DNA of 22,153 bases from contig JADRCO010001142.1 of the NCBI GenBank assembly GCA_021464525.1, positions 1-22,153 on the forward strand, read 5' to 3'. A program made the translations under genes and the position numbers. The DNA is from Rhizophagus sp. LPA8_4_AMF. Lineage: Eukaryota; Glomeromycota; Glomeromycetes; Glomerales; Glomeraceae. The first letter of the stretch is position 1; every line of letters starts with the position of its first letter. The notes beneath the pieces were generated by a model. It was not told the origin of the DNA. It worked only from the letters and a program-made list of their open reading frames with translations, and did no database searches. This document shows positions 20,044 through 22,153 of this stretch, in pieces.

Positions 20044-20097
20044 TTAATAGTTTGGGACATTATTTCAGTTGGTTCGATTCCAACAAATAACTATTAA
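20044..20097 (+). repeat. hairpin with tRNA T-arm/B-box-like core
   Basis: A perfect 9-bp outer stem (TTAATAGTT at 20044-20052 with AACTATTAA at 20089-20097) encloses an inner 5-bp stem and 7-nt loop, GTTGG-TTCGATT-CCAAC (20068-20084). The inner part matches a tRNA T-arm and the RNA polymerase III B-box consensus GGTTCGANTCC. No D-arm, anticodon arm or convincing A box is present and the element is only 54 bp, so it is not a normal tRNA gene; a tRNA or SINE remnant, or chance, are the alternatives. Confidence 0.5.
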
Positions 20098-20162
20098 AAT
20101 TTGTGTTTAAGAATCTGTCCAAAAAGCATAACAGCAAATAACGGTAAAAATTAGAAAAAAAA

Positions 20163-21402
20163 GCTTCAGGTTCTGGTATTTACCCAGAAAGTACAGATCT
20201 ACAAAGATAAAAGAAACGAAATGTTAATTAGTAAACGTTTCATTTAAAAATAATCCTCAAAAAAATTGAAGAACTTTGAAGAATACCTTTGAAGTTCTAT
20301 CCAATGCTATTCAGGAAGCTACGGACTTACAAAAAAAAGAGAAATGAAAATATTAGGTGATATTTCGTTAAAAAAATAATAAATAGATTCTAAATTTTAA
20401 AGTTACCTTCGAAATTATGTCCAGATACTTGTCTAAAAGCCTTAGACCTACAAAATAAAATGAAATGTTAGTTAATGTTTTGTTTAAAAAAAAGATAAAT
20501 TTTTAAATTTTTCAAAGGTAAATAAATACCTTCAAAATTCTGATTCAGAAGGCGTCATAAACCTAAGAAAATCGAAGCTATAGACCTTATTCACTTTTTT
20601 GGTGTACTTTACGTCCATTTCACTTCAAATGGTCCAGAAAGCCATTTTCTAAAAAAAATATAAAGAACGTTAGTAAACGTTCTACACGAAAAAATGAAAA
20701 AAAAATATTATTTTTTTTATCCCAGCATACCTTTGTGTTCATAGGTCCAGGGAGCCGTTCTTTAAAAAAAAATAAAGAATGTCAGTAAAACATTTTTAAC
20801 GAAAAAAATATAAAAAAATTCAAGTTTCGCAATGTTTTGTTGCAAAACTTAACATTTCAAAGCTTTGGTACTGAAACCTACAAAAAAAATCCAAAAGAGA
20901 AACATTAATATAACGTTTCTCAAAGAAGTAAAAAAAATTAAGTTTCACATTTCGTTGTAAAATTTACCATCTGAAACTTCACGTTTCAAAGCTCGAAGCT
21001 GAAACAAAACTTATAAAAAAATATTAAAGAGAAACGTTAATTGTTTTTCAAAAAAAAATACCAAATATTGAAGTTTTGCAATGTTTCATTGCGAAATTTA
21101 CCTACCGTTTATTCATTTCAGAATTTTAAGTACCAGAACCTACAAAATAAAAGTAAAAGAAGAACGTTAAAAATATTCTTTAAAAAATAAAAAAAATTAT
21201 TGGTTTCATACCGAAAATTGGTATGAAACTTATTTTTATCTTCAAAATTCATTCAGAAAATGAAACTCTACAAAAATAAAAACCAGAAACGTTAGTAAAC
21301 GTTTTGTTCAAATAAAAGAGTAAAAAAATAAAGAATTTTAAAGAAGTAAATACCTTTAAAATTCCGTCCAGGAGGTGACCAGAAAGCCAAAACTTACAAA
21401 AG
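20163..21402 (-). repeat. decayed tandem array of about 11 exon/intron-like units, period about 120 bp
   Basis: On the minus strand each unit has a T-rich tract ending TTTTGTAG or TTTTTAG, then a 33-45 nt block related to GGCTTTCTGGAC...GAATTTTGAAG, then GTATTT, GTAACT or GTAAAT, then about 75 nt containing a palindrome related to GAAACGTTTACTAACGTTTC. Block positions are approximately 20163-20205, 20283-20331, 20403-20452, 20527-20572, 20602-20650, 20728-20763, 20847-20882, 20962-21013, 21098-21144, 21236-21273 and 21352-21398. The layout copies acceptor, mini-exon, donor and branch site. Individual blocks (for example 20527-20572 and 20283-20331) have stops in all three frames, so the array is not an intact gene. 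It may be a decayed repeat gene or a minisatellite. Confidence 0.75.
21203..21229. repeat. perfect 10-bp hairpin inside the array
   Basis: GTTTCATACC and GGTATGAAAC form a perfect stem around a 7-nt loop. It occupies the position where neighbouring units carry less perfect hairpins such as GCAATGTTTCATTGC (around 21077-21091). Confidence 0.8.
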
Positions 21403-21492
21403 AAAAAGAAATCAAAATGTTACCTTATAAGAAATTTGCATACGATTTTTATACTGTATATACGTATCTTTGATATAGTTCATAATTTTACA

Positions 21493-21771
21493 TACTGTAT
21501 ATCAGTATAATGTATACTATTCGTAAAATGTATTTAGCAAGAAATATAATAAAATATACGATAAACATACTGTGTGATACAATATATTAAATTCATACGT
21601 TTATAATATACACTATGTTTACTGTATATCAGTATTTTGTATACTGTTCACAAAAATATTGTAAATAAGGATACTTGAAGAATATGGTATATTAAATCTA
21701 TATGTTTATAACGTATTATTTTTTTTCACTGTAGATATAGTATATTAAATCCATACGTTTATAACGTATCA
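21493..21771. repeat. AT-rich degenerate tandem repeat
   Basis: Two copies of TACTGTATATCAGTAT...GTATACT (21493-21525 and 21619-21646) alternate with three copies of ATATTAAATYCATACGTTTA followed by TAA.GTAT (about 21583-21612, 21688-21718, 21740-21771). The period is about 125 bp for the first motif. No gene is present here. Confidence 0.7.
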
Positions 21772-22153
21772 CACTTTAAAATATATTTCTACTGCATATA
21801 TACAGTACATTTCAGATTATTTATTATCACAATTTTAGGATCTGTATCATGTAAAACCAATCAATTACCCTATAAAAAACATGCATACACTGTATATATC
21901 TAATAACACACTATAGCAGATCGTTAAGAACATTATACGAAGTACAATAAATAAATTTATATGTTTAAATGATTCTCTTTATAACAAATTTTTTACAATA
22001 AATTTTTTTTTTAGTTAGTATAATGAAATTTTTTTAGAAATAATTCACCAGGTGGTAAATTTCACCCTGATTTTCATAATGCATAATCTTATTTATCAGA
22101 TATGGATAATTTTTTTTTAAAAAAAAACTCTCAAAATATTTTTTGTAAACAAT
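21772..22153. other. AT-rich intergenic DNA to the window edge
   Basis: No supportable gene or element. Fragments related to the preceding repeat (CTGTATATAT, TTTATATGTTTA) recur, so the repeat may extend into this stretch in decayed form. Confidence 0.5.

Noticed and set aside
20044..20097. Functional tRNA gene
   Set aside because: Only the T-arm is present; D-arm, anticodon arm and proper acceptor stem are absent.
20163..21402. CRISPR-like array
   Set aside because: Units are imperfect, about 120 bp, with no short identical repeats and no unique spacers, and the genome is eukaryotic.

Overview
The window is AT-rich eukaryotic nuclear DNA with intron-dense genes. Short introns, mostly GT-AG and about 40-200 nt, interrupt almost every gene. 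The conserved proteins (ubiquilin/Dsk2, exocyst Sec6, SBDS/Sdo1) show a eukaryote. The base composition, homopolymer tracts, intron style and a repeat-filled flank suggest a fungus, and an arbuscular mycorrhizal fungus (Glomeromycotina, Rhizophagus-like) fits best. That placement is inference; no marker gene proves it.

Layout. Bases 1-1237 are gene-free AT-rich DNA with long poly-A runs. Seven multi-exon genes plus one paralogue, eight in all, then occupy 1.2-17.2 kb: (1) ubiquilin, minus, 1238-3598, 11 exons; (2) a small coiled-coil, C-terminally membrane-anchored protein, minus, 4479-5477; (3) exocyst subunit Sec6, plus, 6703-9203; (4) SBDS/Sdo1 ribosome maturation factor, minus, 9398-10466, tail-to-tail with Sec6; (5) a DUF262 (GmrSD N-terminal/ParB-like) protein with a basic C-terminus, minus, 10887-12178; (6) a secreted or surface four-cysteine protein, minus, 12406-13364; (7) a thioredoxin-fold DsbA-like protein with a CPFS motif, minus, 15156-16092; (8) a paralogue of gene 6, plus, 16310-17166, divergent from gene 7 across 217 bp. 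Every gene model was assembled by hand and all exon phases close in frame.

Bases 17.2-22.1 kb have no supportable gene and are full of repeats: a foldback MITE (17236-17380), a larger inverted repeat with arms near 200 bp (17587-18024), a 417-bp non-autonomous pogo/Tc1-mariner-like element (18791-19207) holding an internal hairpin, a hairpin carrying a tRNA T-arm/B-box-like core (20044-20097), and an array of about eleven decayed units of about 120 bp (20163-21402). Each array unit looks, on the minus strand, like a mini-exon followed by an intron with a TACTAAC-like palindrome. A further AT-rich tandem repeat follows (21493-21771).

The conserved genes belong to unrelated housekeeping pathways (protein quality control, exocytosis, 60S maturation), so no operon-like functional unit is implied. 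The most unusual items are the exon/intron-like satellite array, the paralogous four-cysteine surface proteins with identical cysteine spacing and intron positions, the stand-alone DUF262 gene, and a GC-AG intron in SBDS.
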